The notes beneath the pieces were generated by a model. It ran no database searches. It saw nothing but the letters and a program-made list of their open reading frames with translations, and had not been told where the DNA came from. The translations under genes and the position numbers were made by a program. Shown piece by piece: positions 35,963 to 44,658 of a stretch of DNA of 55,449 bases (positions are counted from its first letter, which is position 1; each line of letters starts with the position of its first letter). The DNA is from Runella sp. (GTDB lineage: Bacteria; Bacteroidota; Bacteroidia; Cytophagales; Spirosomataceae): the NCBI GenBank assembly GCA_023254175.1, contig JALQYJ010000118.1, positions 1 through 55,449 of the forward strand. The letters run 5' to 3'.

Positions 35963-36769
35963 TTAGCCACGCATAGCAGCTAGCATGTTACCATACACAT
36001 TATTAAGCGACGTGATGTTGGTCGTCAATTTCGACATTTCGGCTTTAAATTGTTGCGATTCTTTGGTCGCATCTGCCATGTTAGCCATTGCTGACGTCAG
36101 GTTGCCATAGAAAGCGTTCATTGCTTTCAAGTGCTTGGTTGTATCTTGTAACTCAAGTTCGTAAACCGCGTTAAGTGCACCCATGTTTTTGGTGATTTGT
36201 TGGAATTGCTCGCGGTACTGTTGCGCATCTTTAGTCGCATCGGCCATTGAAGTCATTGCATTGATAGCTACTCCGTACGATTTGTTCATTTCACCAATTG
36301 CGCCTGCTGCTGATTTTACATTTTTAGCGTAATCGTTGGTTGCTACCGTTGCATCTGTTAAGTCACCAATTCTTGATACAGTGTCGGTCAAACTCTTAAA
36401 GCCTTTGCCCAAATTTTGGAAAATTTCAGGAGTTACATTTGCTTCAGCAAGCATTTTATCCATGTTAGCAGTCAGGCCAGCCCCTTTTTTCTCTTCTTTA
36501 CGGGGAGTGGCAGCGGGAGCTGAATCGTCTAATAATTCAGGATATACTTTTTCCCACGCATATTCGTCGGCAGTGGGGTATAAGAAACTCTGTACGGCGT
36601 ACAAAATAAAAATAACGGCTTCTGTTAAAAGACCTGCGGTCAATAGGGTAGTTGCACCTTCAATGTGCGTAATTTTTGCCCAAGCACCTACAATAACGAC
36701 GGCTGCTCCGAGCGCATAAGCAGTAGGAACGATTTTACTCCAAAAAACACCTTGCTTTTGTGCTGCCAT
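35963..36769 (-). CDS. gldL: Gliding motility/type IX secretion motor protein GldL
   Basis: GldL (PorL) is the stator-like cytoplasmic-membrane partner of GldM and holds the proton path. The 268-residue protein has two N-terminal transmembrane helices (PTAYALGAAVVIVGAWAKI and LLTAGLLTEAVIFILYAVQS), with the conserved Glu of TEAVIF inside the second. A long cytoplasmic coiled-coil tail shows an internal duplication of about 43 residues (YGVAINAMTSMADATKDAQQ and YGNLTSAMANMADATKESQQ). A strong hairpin separates it from gldK upstream. Confidence 0.95.
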   Translation of the reverse strand: MAAQKQGVFWSKIVPTAYALGAAVVIVGAWAKITHIEGATTLLTAGLLTEAVIFILYAVQSFLYPTADEYAWEKVYPELLDDSAPAATPRKEEKKGAGLTANMDKMLAEANVTPEIFQNLGKGFKSLTDTVSRIGDLTDATVATNDYAKNVKSAAGAIGEMNKSYGVAINAMTSMADATKDAQQYREQFQQITKNMGALNAVYELELQDTTKHLKAMNAFYGNLTSAMANMADATKESQQFKAEMSKLTTNITSLNNVYGNMLAAMRG

Positions 36770-36828
36770 GATTCAATCAAAAATTGGTTATGAGATCAGT
36801 TTAAATTAGTTACTTTATAGAAAAGGGG

Positions 36829-36877
36829 AGACAAAAAGTAGGGTACTGCCCATTCAGCGGCACCCTACTTTTTGTCT
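36829..36877. terminator. Perfect 16-bp inverted repeat between gldK and gldL
   Basis: AGACAAAAAGTAGGGT (36829-36844) and ACCCTACTTTTTGTCT (36862-36877) pair without mismatch around a 17-base loop that has its own small GCC/GGC stem. Transcripts from gldK must cross it before gldL, so it should terminate or attenuate. Its strength implies that gldL-M-N need their own promoter or read-through. Confidence 0.75.
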
Positions 36878-36886
36878 TAAAATGAA

Positions 36887-38002
36887 TTATTTTTTGCGTC
36901 CTCCGCGTGCATTTGCGGCACGGCCTGCAAGGTTTTCAACAACGCACCGGAAACCGATGAAAGCGCGTTTGTTGTCCTCGTATTCCCAGCTGCGAGTACC
37001 TGTTTCGAGAAAATAAGCTACGTCTTTCCAAGAACCACCACGAGTAATTTTACGAGGCTCGTCAGGGTCATCGTTCATTGGGTTCATATCCCAGTTAACT
37101 ACGGTAGCATTGTCGGCAAACGCATCGAGCGTCCATTCGGCTACGTTTCCTGCCATATTGTAGAGGCCATAGTCGTTGGCGTTGTAAGAGTTGGCTGGGG
37201 CAGTGTATGGATAACCATCTGCGTCATAATTGCCACGTTGTGGCTTAAAGTTACCAAGAAAACAGCCTTTTCCGTTGGCTACGTATGGGTTACCCCAAGG
37301 GTATTTGGCCGAAGCACGACCACCGCGAGCTGCCCATTCCCATTCAGCTTCGGTTGGGAGGCGGAACTTAGGTGAGCTATATTTTCCTTCTTTTGAACGG
37401 TAATCGTTGTAAAGATTTGAACGCCAAGTTGAGAAATAGCGAGCGGCTTTCCAGCTTACACCTACAACTGGGTACGTATCAAAAGCAGGGTGAGAAAAAT
37501 AATATTCGGTCATTGGGTCACCGTTGTGGTAGGCGAAGTCCTTACGCCATACCATCGTATCTGGGTGATACTTAGCCATAATTTCCTCTTCTCCCAGCAC
37601 AGAAAGAGAATCAGTCATTAAAGCAGTGACAAATTGACGGTACTCATGGTTGGTGATTTCTGTATCATCCATGTAAAAAGAAGTAATAGTCACGCGGCGG
37701 TTAAAGTTGACCTGCGTTGCTGCTACGTCTTCGTCAGCTTGTCCCATCATGAACGAGCCCGAAGGAATCAATACCATTCCATAAGGAGTATCCTGCTTAT
37801 AGTCTTTACGACCTGTGGCAATGATTTCCCCATTCCGAACACCAACTTCTTGTTTGACCCCTTTTTTGCCACCCTTACTTCCTCCTTTGCTGTTTTTACC
37901 GCCAAACTTGTCTTTGACAAAACCGCAGCTTTGTAGCATTATTGCTACTATCACAATCCAAGCTCCTTTGGTGGCATAGCCGAAAAATCCCGTTTTGCTC
38001 AT
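36887..38002 (-). CDS. gldK: Gliding motility/type IX secretion lipoprotein GldK
   Basis: GldK (PorK) is an outer-membrane lipoprotein that forms the periplasmic ring of the type IX system with GldN. The 371-residue protein has a lipoprotein signal with cleavage before Cys in IMLQSCGFVKD. It also has a formylglycine-generating-enzyme-like fold: FMMGQADEDVAAT, then YFLDDTEIT-type block (here SFYMDDTEITNHEYRQFV), VVGVSWKAARYFSTW, RLPTEAEWEWAARGG, GNVAEWTLDAF and RGGSWKDVAYF. The catalytic cysteines of true formylglycine enzymes are not used. The ATG at 38002 (MSKTGFFGYATKG) was preferred over a start at 38023. It heads the gld block. Confidence 0.93.
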   Translation of the reverse strand: MSKTGFFGYATKGAWIVIVAIMLQSCGFVKDKFGGKNSKGGSKGGKKGVKQEVGVRNGEIIATGRKDYKQDTPYGMVLIPSGSFMMGQADEDVAATQVNFNRRVTITSFYMDDTEITNHEYRQFVTALMTDSLSVLGEEEIMAKYHPDTMVWRKDFAYHNGDPMTEYYFSHPAFDTYPVVGVSWKAARYFSTWRSNLYNDYRSKEGKYSSPKFRLPTEAEWEWAARGGRASAKYPWGNPYVANGKGCFLGNFKPQRGNYDADGYPYTAPANSYNANDYGLYNMAGNVAEWTLDAFADNATVVNWDMNPMNDDPDEPRKITRGGSWKDVAYFLETGTRSWEYEDNKRAFIGFRCVVENLAGRAANARGGRKK

Positions 38003-38275
38003 GGTTATTCCCGTTAGATTCAAAATTTCAGTATAGAAACGAAGTTCTATGTGTTTATTGTGTGCTTGTTTTAAATTTCTCTTGTTTATATCGCAATTAA
38101 TACGCTGGTAAGGCGTAAAAAGTTTAAAAACAGCCCAAAATTACTAAAAAAGCGATAACTTTTATCAAACATATACTAGTGGTTTAACAATAATTCTGCC
38201 AAATGGTGTAAAGCAACAAAAAAGTTTTAGAAAATGGACAAATTGGATTCAAAAATACGGAAAAGGGGATTATTT

Positions 38276-39235
38276 TTAATATCTGAAACGGGGTGTGCGT
38301 ACAGGCATTGCTTTACGCTTTACAAACGGGGGCAAAGCATACGATAGCATCATTTCAAAGGAGGCAGGTGCTTTGCTCGTTCGGCCAAATCCTGTCAAAT
38401 CTACAGCTCCACCTAACCTAAAGGATTGCCAATTAACGCCAGCGAATAAATTGATAGATTCTTGTAAGCGGTAGGTAATACCTCCAAAAAACCAGTCGTT
38501 CCACGTTGCCATTGCTCCGCCTTCTACGGAAAAAGTTTTTGAGCTAAAACTAACGGGGGTTTTTAAAAGTACCATCGGTTGAACGATTAGACCGTAGATG
38601 GGTTCAAAACGATAGCCCGCAGTTAAATAAGCGCTGGGCTCTAAAGCATTTTGAGCATCTCCACTAAGACTAAATTGTGGACGATTAAGGTGATTAATAC
38701 TCGCGCCGACATAAAAAGTTGTGGCATCGTAAAAAGCACCAAGGGCAATATCAGGCTGGCTTTGCCCTAATCGTCCAGTGGGGATAAGGGGATCGCCAGG
38801 GTCACGAAAAATTAATTTATTAAAATCAATATATCTATTTTGAAAACCTACCCGAGCCCCTAAGGCCAAGGTATTGTCGTTTAAATTCATTTTGTAGGCA
38901 TAAGACAGTTGTACTTCTTGACTACCCATGGCTCCGAGCCTATCGTTTACGTAATTCACACCAACGGCGCTTTTAATAAAATTGAGTGGAATACTTCCTG
39001 TAAACATGAGCGTATTGGGGGCACCCCCTTCTCCACTAGAAGTTTGATAACCTTGCCATTGCATACGGTTGATGAGCTGAAAACGGGTTGTTCCGTCTTC
39101 TCCAGCCGTTGCGGGGTTGAAGTAAAGTTGGCTCAAAGGAAACAGCGTAAACTGAGCGTCTTGTTGGGCGTGCGAGATAGTAGAATGACCTAACCAGCCT
39201 ATGATACTTAATAAAAGTAGCCGTGGGTATTTCAT
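38276..39235 (-). CDS. PorP/SprF family type IX secretion outer-membrane protein
   Basis: A 319-residue outer-membrane beta-barrel of the PorP/SprF family, which anchors type IX components or secreted adhesins to the outer membrane. The signal peptide is MKYPRLLLLSIIGWLGHSTISHAQ. Diagnostic segments are QDAQFTLFPLSQLYFNPATAG, AVGVNYVNDRLGAMGSQEVQ and SYAYKMNLNDNTLALGARVG. It lies next to gldK, the synteny expected for this family. The ATG at 39235 begins the signal peptide. The hemD terminator at 39290-39317 separates it from the genes upstream, so it starts its own transcript. Confidence 0.92.
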   Translation of the reverse strand: MKYPRLLLLSIIGWLGHSTISHAQQDAQFTLFPLSQLYFNPATAGEDGTTRFQLINRMQWQGYQTSSGEGGAPNTLMFTGSIPLNFIKSAVGVNYVNDRLGAMGSQEVQLSYAYKMNLNDNTLALGARVGFQNRYIDFNKLIFRDPGDPLIPTGRLGQSQPDIALGAFYDATTFYVGASINHLNRPQFSLSGDAQNALEPSAYLTAGYRFEPIYGLIVQPMVLLKTPVSFSSKTFSVEGGAMATWNDWFFGGITYRLQESINLFAGVNWQSFRLGGAVDLTGFGRTSKAPASFEMMLSYALPPFVKRKAMPVRTPRFRY

Positions 39236-39289
39236 ATAGAAAAGCGGTATTTTCAATAGAAACGACAATTAGGGAAAAAAAATTGATAT

Positions 39290-39317
39290 AAAAAAAAGGG
39301 CTGAAAGATCAACCCTT
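39290..39317 (-). terminator. Rho-independent terminator of hemD
   Basis: On the minus strand, AAGGGTTGA and TCAGCCCTT (plus coordinates 39309-39317 and 39296-39304; eight of nine pairs) form a hairpin followed by eight T residues (39297 down to 39290). It lies about 80 bp after the hemD stop codon and before porP/sprF. Confidence 0.8.
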
Positions 39318-39395
39318 ATCTAAACGTAGAAAATGTTTCTAATGTTGCAAAAATCCTTGATGTTCTAATAATGAGAGAAGTAAAATGGCTATTTA

Positions 39396-40178
39396 CTAGA
39401 GGTTATTAGCCTTCTTTATGTAGATTTCAAGCGCACCTGTCATTGAGGGAGCATTGGGCATAGGAGCTTCGATATCCAAAATCAAGCCTGAATCCGTAAC
39501 CGCCTTGGCTGTTGTAGGCCCAAAGGCTGCGATGCGTGTTTTATTTTGATTGAAATCAGGGAAATTATGAAACAATGAGGTGATTCCAGAGGGGCTGAAA
39601 AAGCACAGTATGTCATAGTACACGTCTGTAAGATCTGATAAATCGGACGAAACAGTTTCATACATAACAGCTTCCGTCAGGTGTAACTCATGGTTGCCCA
39701 TAAATTCAGGAATGTCATTGCGTCGCTTATCAGAACAAGGAAACAAAAACTTTTCATTTTTGTGCTTTTTAATAAGGTCTAGCAAATCGACTGCTGTTTT
39801 TTGACCTGCAAAAACCTTCCTTTTCCGCATCTGAATATATTTCTGTAGATAATTGGCTGTTTGCCCGGTTACACAGAAATACTTCATTTCTGCGGGCATT
39901 TCGAGCTTTGCCTCTTTACAGATTCGAAAAAAATGGTCAACTGCATTACGGCTTGTAAAGATAATAGCCGTATGATCCATAATGTTGATTTTCTGCTTGC
40001 GAAAATCTTTGTAAGATATACCCTGAATTTCGATAAATGGACGAAAGTCAACCTTGAGGTTGTATTTGCGCGCTAACTCGAAGTAAGGGGATTTTTCGTC
40101 ACTCGGACGGGCTTGTGAGACAAGAATACTCTCTACTTTATTCAATCGGTCTTGTTGCATCAAAATCGTTTCACTCAT
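39396..40178 (-). CDS. hemD: Uroporphyrinogen-III synthase
   Basis: HemD cyclises hydroxymethylbilane to uroporphyrinogen III in tetrapyrrole synthesis. The 260-residue protein shows the two-domain pattern: an N-terminal VESILVSQARPSDEKSPYFE, AIIFTSRNAVDHFFR, and a C-terminal FFSPSGITSLFHNF with AAFGPTTAKAV, the signature region of the family. Sequence conservation in HemD is low, but these blocks are all in place. It lies 11 bp after the DUF4271 gene. A hemD beside a DUF4271 gene and type IX genes is, from memory, a recurrent arrangement in Bacteroidota. Confidence 0.9.
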   Translation of the reverse strand: MSETILMQQDRLNKVESILVSQARPSDEKSPYFELARKYNLKVDFRPFIEIQGISYKDFRKQKINIMDHTAIIFTSRNAVDHFFRICKEAKLEMPAEMKYFCVTGQTANYLQKYIQMRKRKVFAGQKTAVDLLDLIKKHKNEKFLFPCSDKRRNDIPEFMGNHELHLTEAVMYETVSSDLSDLTDVYYDILCFFSPSGITSLFHNFPDFNQNKTRIAAFGPTTAKAVTDSGLILDIEAPMPNAPSMTGALEIYIKKANNL

Positions 40179-40189
40179 ATCAGAACTTC

Positions 40190-41422
40190 CTATAGGGCAT
40201 ACCTAACCCCGATGATGAGGGGGATTAATTCGACGATGCAAAGGTAAGAAATTAAATATAAACTTTTAACAGTTGTGCTCCTGCTAATTGTAAAGAAGAT
40301 GATAATAACTCGTAAAACATAGAAAATAATGCTAGGAATTAGGAGCATCGAACGTACCAAAATTGCCCAGTCTACCACGTAAAATGAGGAGAAAGAGGCC
40401 AGTAAAAGCAGTGTACTATAAAAAAGTAATGAGGATTGAAGAATTTTAAAATAATGGATGTTTGCAATCCCTTCAAGCTTGTACAATGTACTAAGAATGT
40501 ACAAACCAATGTATTTGGCTACCATTAGTGCTAAGCATAGCACGACTACTTTTATGTAATTTATCCATGTATCGAACAGGGATTGACCCGAAAGAATCAG
40601 TTCTTTGGATGAAAAAAGGTTGTATTGCTTGTCTTGAGTAAAAATATACAAATAGCCAAGCTCTAAACATAGTAATACTACAAACAAAAGATTAACACGA
40701 CTAAATGGTTTGTTTATAAGAAAAGATTCGTCACGCACATCAACCTGAAATAAATCGGGAAGGCTGTAGATGCGTTCGAAAGCTCGAGAATAGCTATTGT
40801 AAAGAAAAGCGGCAAATGCCAATAAAAGCAGCATGCCTAAAATAAAAAAGTTAGAAATCTTTGAATCATTCTTGGGGTGGAGATTCAAGAAAGATTCTTC
40901 CTCAATAGTGATGAGTTTTTCTACGGCTGCTTTTTTATGGCCAATGAGAATGGTTTTTCCAACCTGCCCAGGGGTGCCATAAAGTGTTATCATCAGATGG
41001 TGGCTATGATATACCTTGTACAAGCTATCTATACTCAAAACGTACCATTGCCCTCCCATCAGATTTCTTTTGAGGGAGTTGTTGAAAAATAAATAATTGT
41101 TTTTTTCGACGTAAATCAACAATTCGTAATGGCGATTACTTTCTATATCGACAATTGTGTTGATAGAAAGTTGGGTATTGTGTTGTTCGGCGACGTAGGG
41201 AACATATTCTTTTTCGCGTTGATCATAAATAAGCCAATCTTGCGTCAAATCTTTGACTAAAAAGTACTGTTTGTCGGGTCCTACCTCGGCTTTTACGATT
41301 GATGTGAAGAAGAACGAAAATGTAATAAATAGACCCACAATGTATAGAACACGCGATTTGACTAGGGAGAAATCGAGCCCTATGCAAGAATAGCCAGAAG
41401 TACTATGTGTAAAAAAATTCAA
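40190..41422 (-). CDS. DUF4271 family membrane protein
   Basis: A 410-residue protein of the Bacteroidota-specific DUF4271 family. It has a signal sequence (about VGLFITFSFFFTSIVKA), a periplasmic N-terminal part, one transmembrane helix near residue 200 (FILGMLLLLAFAAFLYNSY), then about six helices (for example NLLFVVLLCLELGYLYIF and IILFYVLRVIIIFFTI-like segments). The function is unknown, but neighbours include hemD and the type IX genes. No ATG is available: a TTG at 41422 is the most upstream start and a GTG about 28 codons further in is another option, so the N-terminus is uncertain. Confidence 0.8.
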   Translation of the reverse strand: MNFFTHSTSGYSCIGLDFSLVKSRVLYIVGLFITFSFFFTSIVKAEVGPDKQYFLVKDLTQDWLIYDQREKEYVPYVAEQHNTQLSINTIVDIESNRHYELLIYVEKNNYLFFNNSLKRNLMGGQWYVLSIDSLYKVYHSHHLMITLYGTPGQVGKTILIGHKKAAVEKLITIEEESFLNLHPKNDSKISNFFILGMLLLLAFAAFLYNSYSRAFERIYSLPDLFQVDVRDESFLINKPFSRVNLLFVVLLCLELGYLYIFTQDKQYNLFSSKELILSGQSLFDTWINYIKVVVLCLALMVAKYIGLYILSTLYKLEGIANIHYFKILQSSLLFYSTLLLLASFSSFYVVDWAILVRSMLLIPSIIFYVLRVIIIFFTISRSTTVKSLYLISYLCIVELIPLIIGVRYAL

Positions 41423-41461
41423 CGTGTTTGTGCTACTTTAGCCTACTTATTCATTAAAGAC

Positions 41462-41498
41462 AAAAAAACAGGCAACTATCGTTTTTGATAGTTGCCTG
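41462..41498 (-). terminator. Rho-independent terminator of sucD
   Basis: CAGGCAACTATC (41469-41480) and GATAGTTGCCTG (41487-41498) form a perfect 12-bp stem with a six-base loop. On the minus strand it is followed by seven T residues (41468 down to 41462). It lies 28 bp after the sucD stop. Confidence 0.88.
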
Positions 41499-41525
41499 CA
41501 AAATTATACATTTTGACGGTATTTG

Positions 41526-42401
41526 TTAGGCTTTGCCCAATGCTTTCAACATCGTTTCACCAAGAAGTGCAGGAGATTCGACTACATGAATACCACACTC
41601 ACGCATGATACGCATTTTAGCTTCGGCAGTATCGTCAGCGCCGCCGATGATAGCTCCCGCATGACCCATACGACGTCCTTTTGGAGCTGTTTGGCCTGCG
41701 ATGAAGCCAACTACAGGTTTGGTACCATTTTCTTTAATCCAACGAGCAGCATCAGCTTCCATACTTCCACCGATTTCGCCAATCATTACGATACCTTCTG
41801 TTTCAGGGTCTTTCATGAGTAATTCTACGGCTTCTTTGGTCGTTGTTCCAATGATAGGGTCACCACCGATACCGATAGCAGTCGTTTGGCCAAGACCTAC
41901 ACGGCTCAATTGATCTACGGCTTCGTAGGTCAACGTACCTGACTTAGAAACGATACCAATTGTGCCTTTTTTGAAAATAAAACCAGGCATGATACCTACT
42001 TTACATTCTTCGGCAGTCATAACTCCTGGGCAGTTGGGTCCGATGAGACGACAATCTTTGGTACTGATGTACTCTTTGGCCATCATCATGTCTTTGGTAG
42101 GAATACCTTCGGTAATACAAACAATCACCTTGATACCCGCATCAGCCGCTTCCATGATAGCGTCACCTGCAAACGCAGGTGGAACGAAAATAATTGAGAC
42201 ATCAGCGCCGGTTGTTGCAACTGCATCAGCGACTGTGTTGAACACAGGACGCTCAAGGTGAGACTGCCCTCCTTTACCTGGAGTAACTCCTCCGACAACA
42301 TTCGTACCGTACTCAATCATTTGTTGAGCATGGAAGGTTCCTTCCGAACCTGTAAATCCCTGTACAATTATCTTGGAATTTTTATTGACTAATACGCTCA
42401 T
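41526..42401 (-). CDS. sucD: Succinate-CoA ligase subunit alpha
   Basis: SucD is the CoA-binding, phospho-histidine subunit of succinyl-CoA synthetase in the TCA cycle. The 291 residues match the family. [20 protein letters not shown] forms the CoA-binding start, [20 protein letters not shown] and [18 protein letters not shown] follow, and GHAGAIIGG near 245-253 contains the phosphorylated active-site His. The beta subunit gene sucC is not adjacent here, which is common in this phylum. Flanked by its own terminator, it appears monocistronic. Confidence 0.97.
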   Translation of the reverse strand: MSVLVNKNSKIIVQGFTGSEGTFHAQQMIEYGTNVVGGVTPGKGGQSHLERPVFNTVADAVATTGADVSIIFVPPAFAGDAIMEAADAGIKVIVCITEGIPTKDMMMAKEYISTKDCRLIGPNCPGVMTAEECKVGIMPGFIFKKGTIGIVSKSGTLTYEAVDQLSRVGLGQTTAIGIGGDPIIGTTTKEAVELLMKDPETEGIVMIGEIGGSMEADAARWIKENGTKPVVGFIAGQTAPKGRRMGHAGAIIGGADDTAEAKMRIMRECGIHVVESPALLGETMLKALGKA

Positions 42402-42682
42402 TGGTGGTTAGTGTAAAATTGCGTGATTCAAGATGTTAACTTTATTTTATTCAAGACAGAAGTCTAAAATTTTCCAGTAAAAGTAGGTCTAAATGGAGAA
42501 AGTACAAAAGCTATACGGAAAGAAAAATTTTCAATTCAAAAAAAAATCTTCCAATTAGCGGCAAAAACAAAGATTATCACCTACCTTGTAAAACCCCTTT
42601 TCACAGGGCTTTGGGGTAGTTTTTTTTCTTTAGAGTCTTGTATTGAAAGCTTTTTGAACTTAGCCTAATCCTATATTTTTTC

Positions 42683-43255
42683 ATGATTTATTTTTTCAAT
42701 GCCATTTCCGACGCCGTCTTAGCGGTTGTGTGTATTGTTGCCTTTTTTCGCTTTTTTGCTCGGCAACCTTTTTACCATCGAATCCTTTGGGGAATTTTTT
42801 TGGTGACAACGGCTCTTGCCGCCGCCGCTGGAGTTTTTCGGTATTTAGGGTTGAAAGAAATGGTCGATACGCACCGTTCGCTTTCGACGTTGGCTGGAAG
42901 TGTGGGACTGGTAGCGGTTGTTGTGGCGATTTGGGCGTTGGTGATGCAGCAAAGTATGCCAAGGTGGGTTGTTATTATTTCGGTAGTGGTAGGTTTATTA
43001 ATTTTCGTAACCTTACTGAAGCCTACTTACCAAGTATTTGGGTCGGTCATTCAAGCTTTTACTATGCTTTTGGTAATGTTGATTGCCGTGTTTGGATTAA
43101 TGAAAAAATATCAAAAGGCGGTCTGGATTGTGGTAGGGGTGATGATTATCGGATTGGCTACCAAAGTAGCCAGTAACCACCTCCCCCTCAATCCCACGGA
43201 TGTATATCATTATGCACTTGCCGCCATGATTCTGTGTTTTGGGAAAGCCGTTTAG
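42683..43255 (+). CDS. Six-helix membrane protein, DUF6962-like
   Basis: A 190-residue integral membrane protein with about six hydrophobic helices (AVLAVVCIVAFFRFF, ILWGIFLVTTALAAAAGVF, LSTLAGSVGLVAVVVAIWAL, WVVIISVVVGLLIFVTLL, AFTMLLVMLIAVFGLM, WIVVGVMIIGLATKV). It ends with a conserved-looking NPTDVYHYALAAMILCFGKAV, where the HxxxAxxL block resembles DUF6962 proteins. No function is known. The ATG at 42683 is used. Its stop overlaps that of the convergent MFS gene by four bases. Confidence 0.7.
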   Translation: MIYFFNAISDAVLAVVCIVAFFRFFARQPFYHRILWGIFLVTTALAAAAGVFRYLGLKEMVDTHRSLSTLAGSVGLVAVVVAIWALVMQQSMPRWVVIISVVVGLLIFVTLLKPTYQVFGSVIQAFTMLLVMLIAVFGLMKKYQKAVWIVVGVMIIGLATKVASNHLPLNPTDVYHYALAAMILCFGKAV

Positions 43256-44574
43256 GCAGCATCTTTTGCATTTTCAATACTTTTTACAAAAGGTTTTAGA
43301 CCTTTGAACAATAAAAAGCATGAAACTCCCGTGGCCGTAACTAACGTAATAGCGAACGATAAATGCACCTGATTGGGGTCGTGAAATACTTTATCGTTGA
43401 GAAGCCCAACCATAAGCGGTCCTCCTCCCAAGCCTAGTAAATTGACAACGAACAAGAACAAGGCCGAAAAAGTCGCCCGCATAGGTGCGGGTATCATTTC
43501 CTGAACTGCCGCAGTAGCTGCGCCATAGGGCATAGAGGTAGCAAAACAACATAACGCCAACAACACTACAAAACCCTGGATGGGGGCGGGTGTAAGGGTG
43601 AAAAAAGCAAGGACAATCAAAGCGAAAGTAAGCCCGAGCAACATTCCAATGAAACCTACCCGCATTTTAGCATCGGCTCTCCCTTGTTGGGTGAGTCGAT
43701 CGCTATAACGGCCTCCTACAATGACACCCCCCGTGGAAAATATGGTGACGATGCTACCTAGTAGTATTCCTGCTTGAGCTTCGGTGAGACCATAGTGGCG
43801 AACTAGTAAAGAGGGTGTCCAAGAGGTAGTGGCATAAGAGCCAAAAGCCATAAAAGCGATGCCGAAAAATAAGCATAAAATGGCCTGACGATTGGCAGCG
43901 AAATAGTTTTTTACTTCTTGGGTAGAAACGGCTGCTTTGGTAGCGTTTTGTCGTTCTGGCTCTTTAATGGTGAATACAATGAGCGCAACGATAAGCAATC
44001 CGGGGATGCCTACAATAAAAAATACGCTCTGCCAGGGATAAATATCTCCAAAAAAAGGTACGCTCCATGTTCCTTCAACACTCACTAGTTTTAGAATAAG
44101 TGCTACCAATAAAATCGATAATCCTGAACCTAAATAAACGCCAATATTGTAAATGCCGAGGGCTGTGCCTAATTTTTGCCGTGGAAATAGGTCAGTAATG
44201 AGCGAGTAGGCGGCGGGGGAAAGGGCAGATTCACCGATGCCGACACCCACACGCGCAATAAACAATTGATTATAACTGCCCGTAACTCCACAGAGGGCAG
44301 TCATAATACTCCAGATGGTAATCCCCCAAACAATAATGCGTTTGCGGTTTTTTCGGTCAGCCATTCGGCCGATAGGAATACCGAGAAAAGTATAAAAAAT
44401 GGCAAAGCTAAAGCCAATGAGTAACCCCACTTGGGTATCGGTAACGTTAAAATCTCGCTTGAGTGGCTTGACAAGCAGGGTGAGTACTTGGCGGTCGATG
44501 AACGAAGAGATATAGGCAAGCATTAGTACCGCTACTACGTACCACGCGTAACGGAGGTTGGGAGTTGAGTTCAT
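43252..44574 (-). CDS. MFS transporter
   Basis: A 440-residue major facilitator with 12 predicted helices. Helix 1 contains VVAVLMLAYISSFIDRQVLT. The loop 2-3 signature is GIPIGRMADRKNRKRIIVWG, with GSYNQLFIARVGVGIGESAL after it. The Spinster-like/organic-anion pattern (FxDRxxL near the start, then the GIGES segment) resembles that of Spns-type and hexuronate-type carriers. The substrate is unknown. A large cytoplasmic loop with FTIKEPERQNATKAAV splits the two halves as usual. It is convergent with the preceding membrane-protein gene and close to the serine hydrolase gene on the other strand. Confidence 0.9.
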   Translation of the reverse strand: MNSTPNLRYAWYVVAVLMLAYISSFIDRQVLTLLVKPLKRDFNVTDTQVGLLIGFSFAIFYTFLGIPIGRMADRKNRKRIIVWGITIWSIMTALCGVTGSYNQLFIARVGVGIGESALSPAAYSLITDLFPRQKLGTALGIYNIGVYLGSGLSILLVALILKLVSVEGTWSVPFFGDIYPWQSVFFIVGIPGLLIVALIVFTIKEPERQNATKAAVSTQEVKNYFAANRQAILCLFFGIAFMAFGSYATTSWTPSLLVRHYGLTEAQAGILLGSIVTIFSTGGVIVGGRYSDRLTQQGRADAKMRVGFIGMLLGLTFALIVLAFFTLTPAPIQGFVVLLALCCFATSMPYGAATAAVQEMIPAPMRATFSALFLFVVNLLGLGGGPLMVGLLNDKVFHDPNQVHLSFAITLVTATGVSCFLLFKGLKPFVKSIENAKDAA

Positions 44575-44658
44575 GAAGTCGGAAAGGTTTAGGAGATGAG
44601 TATGCGTAAGCTTACTTTTGTATATTTACAATATACTATTAGGAAGCTATTAAAGGCT

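Noticed and set aside
38024-38275. Promoter for gldK on the minus strand (TATGTTTG at 38173-38166)
   Set aside because: The -7 box is good but no TTTG lies 19 bases upstream, so I left it out of the features.
42589-42623. Hairpin-like sequence with a following T-run between sucD and the membrane-protein gene
   Set aside because: The stem is only about five base pairs (ACCCC/GGGGT) with a 15-base loop and no gene ends nearby, so I do not call it a terminator.
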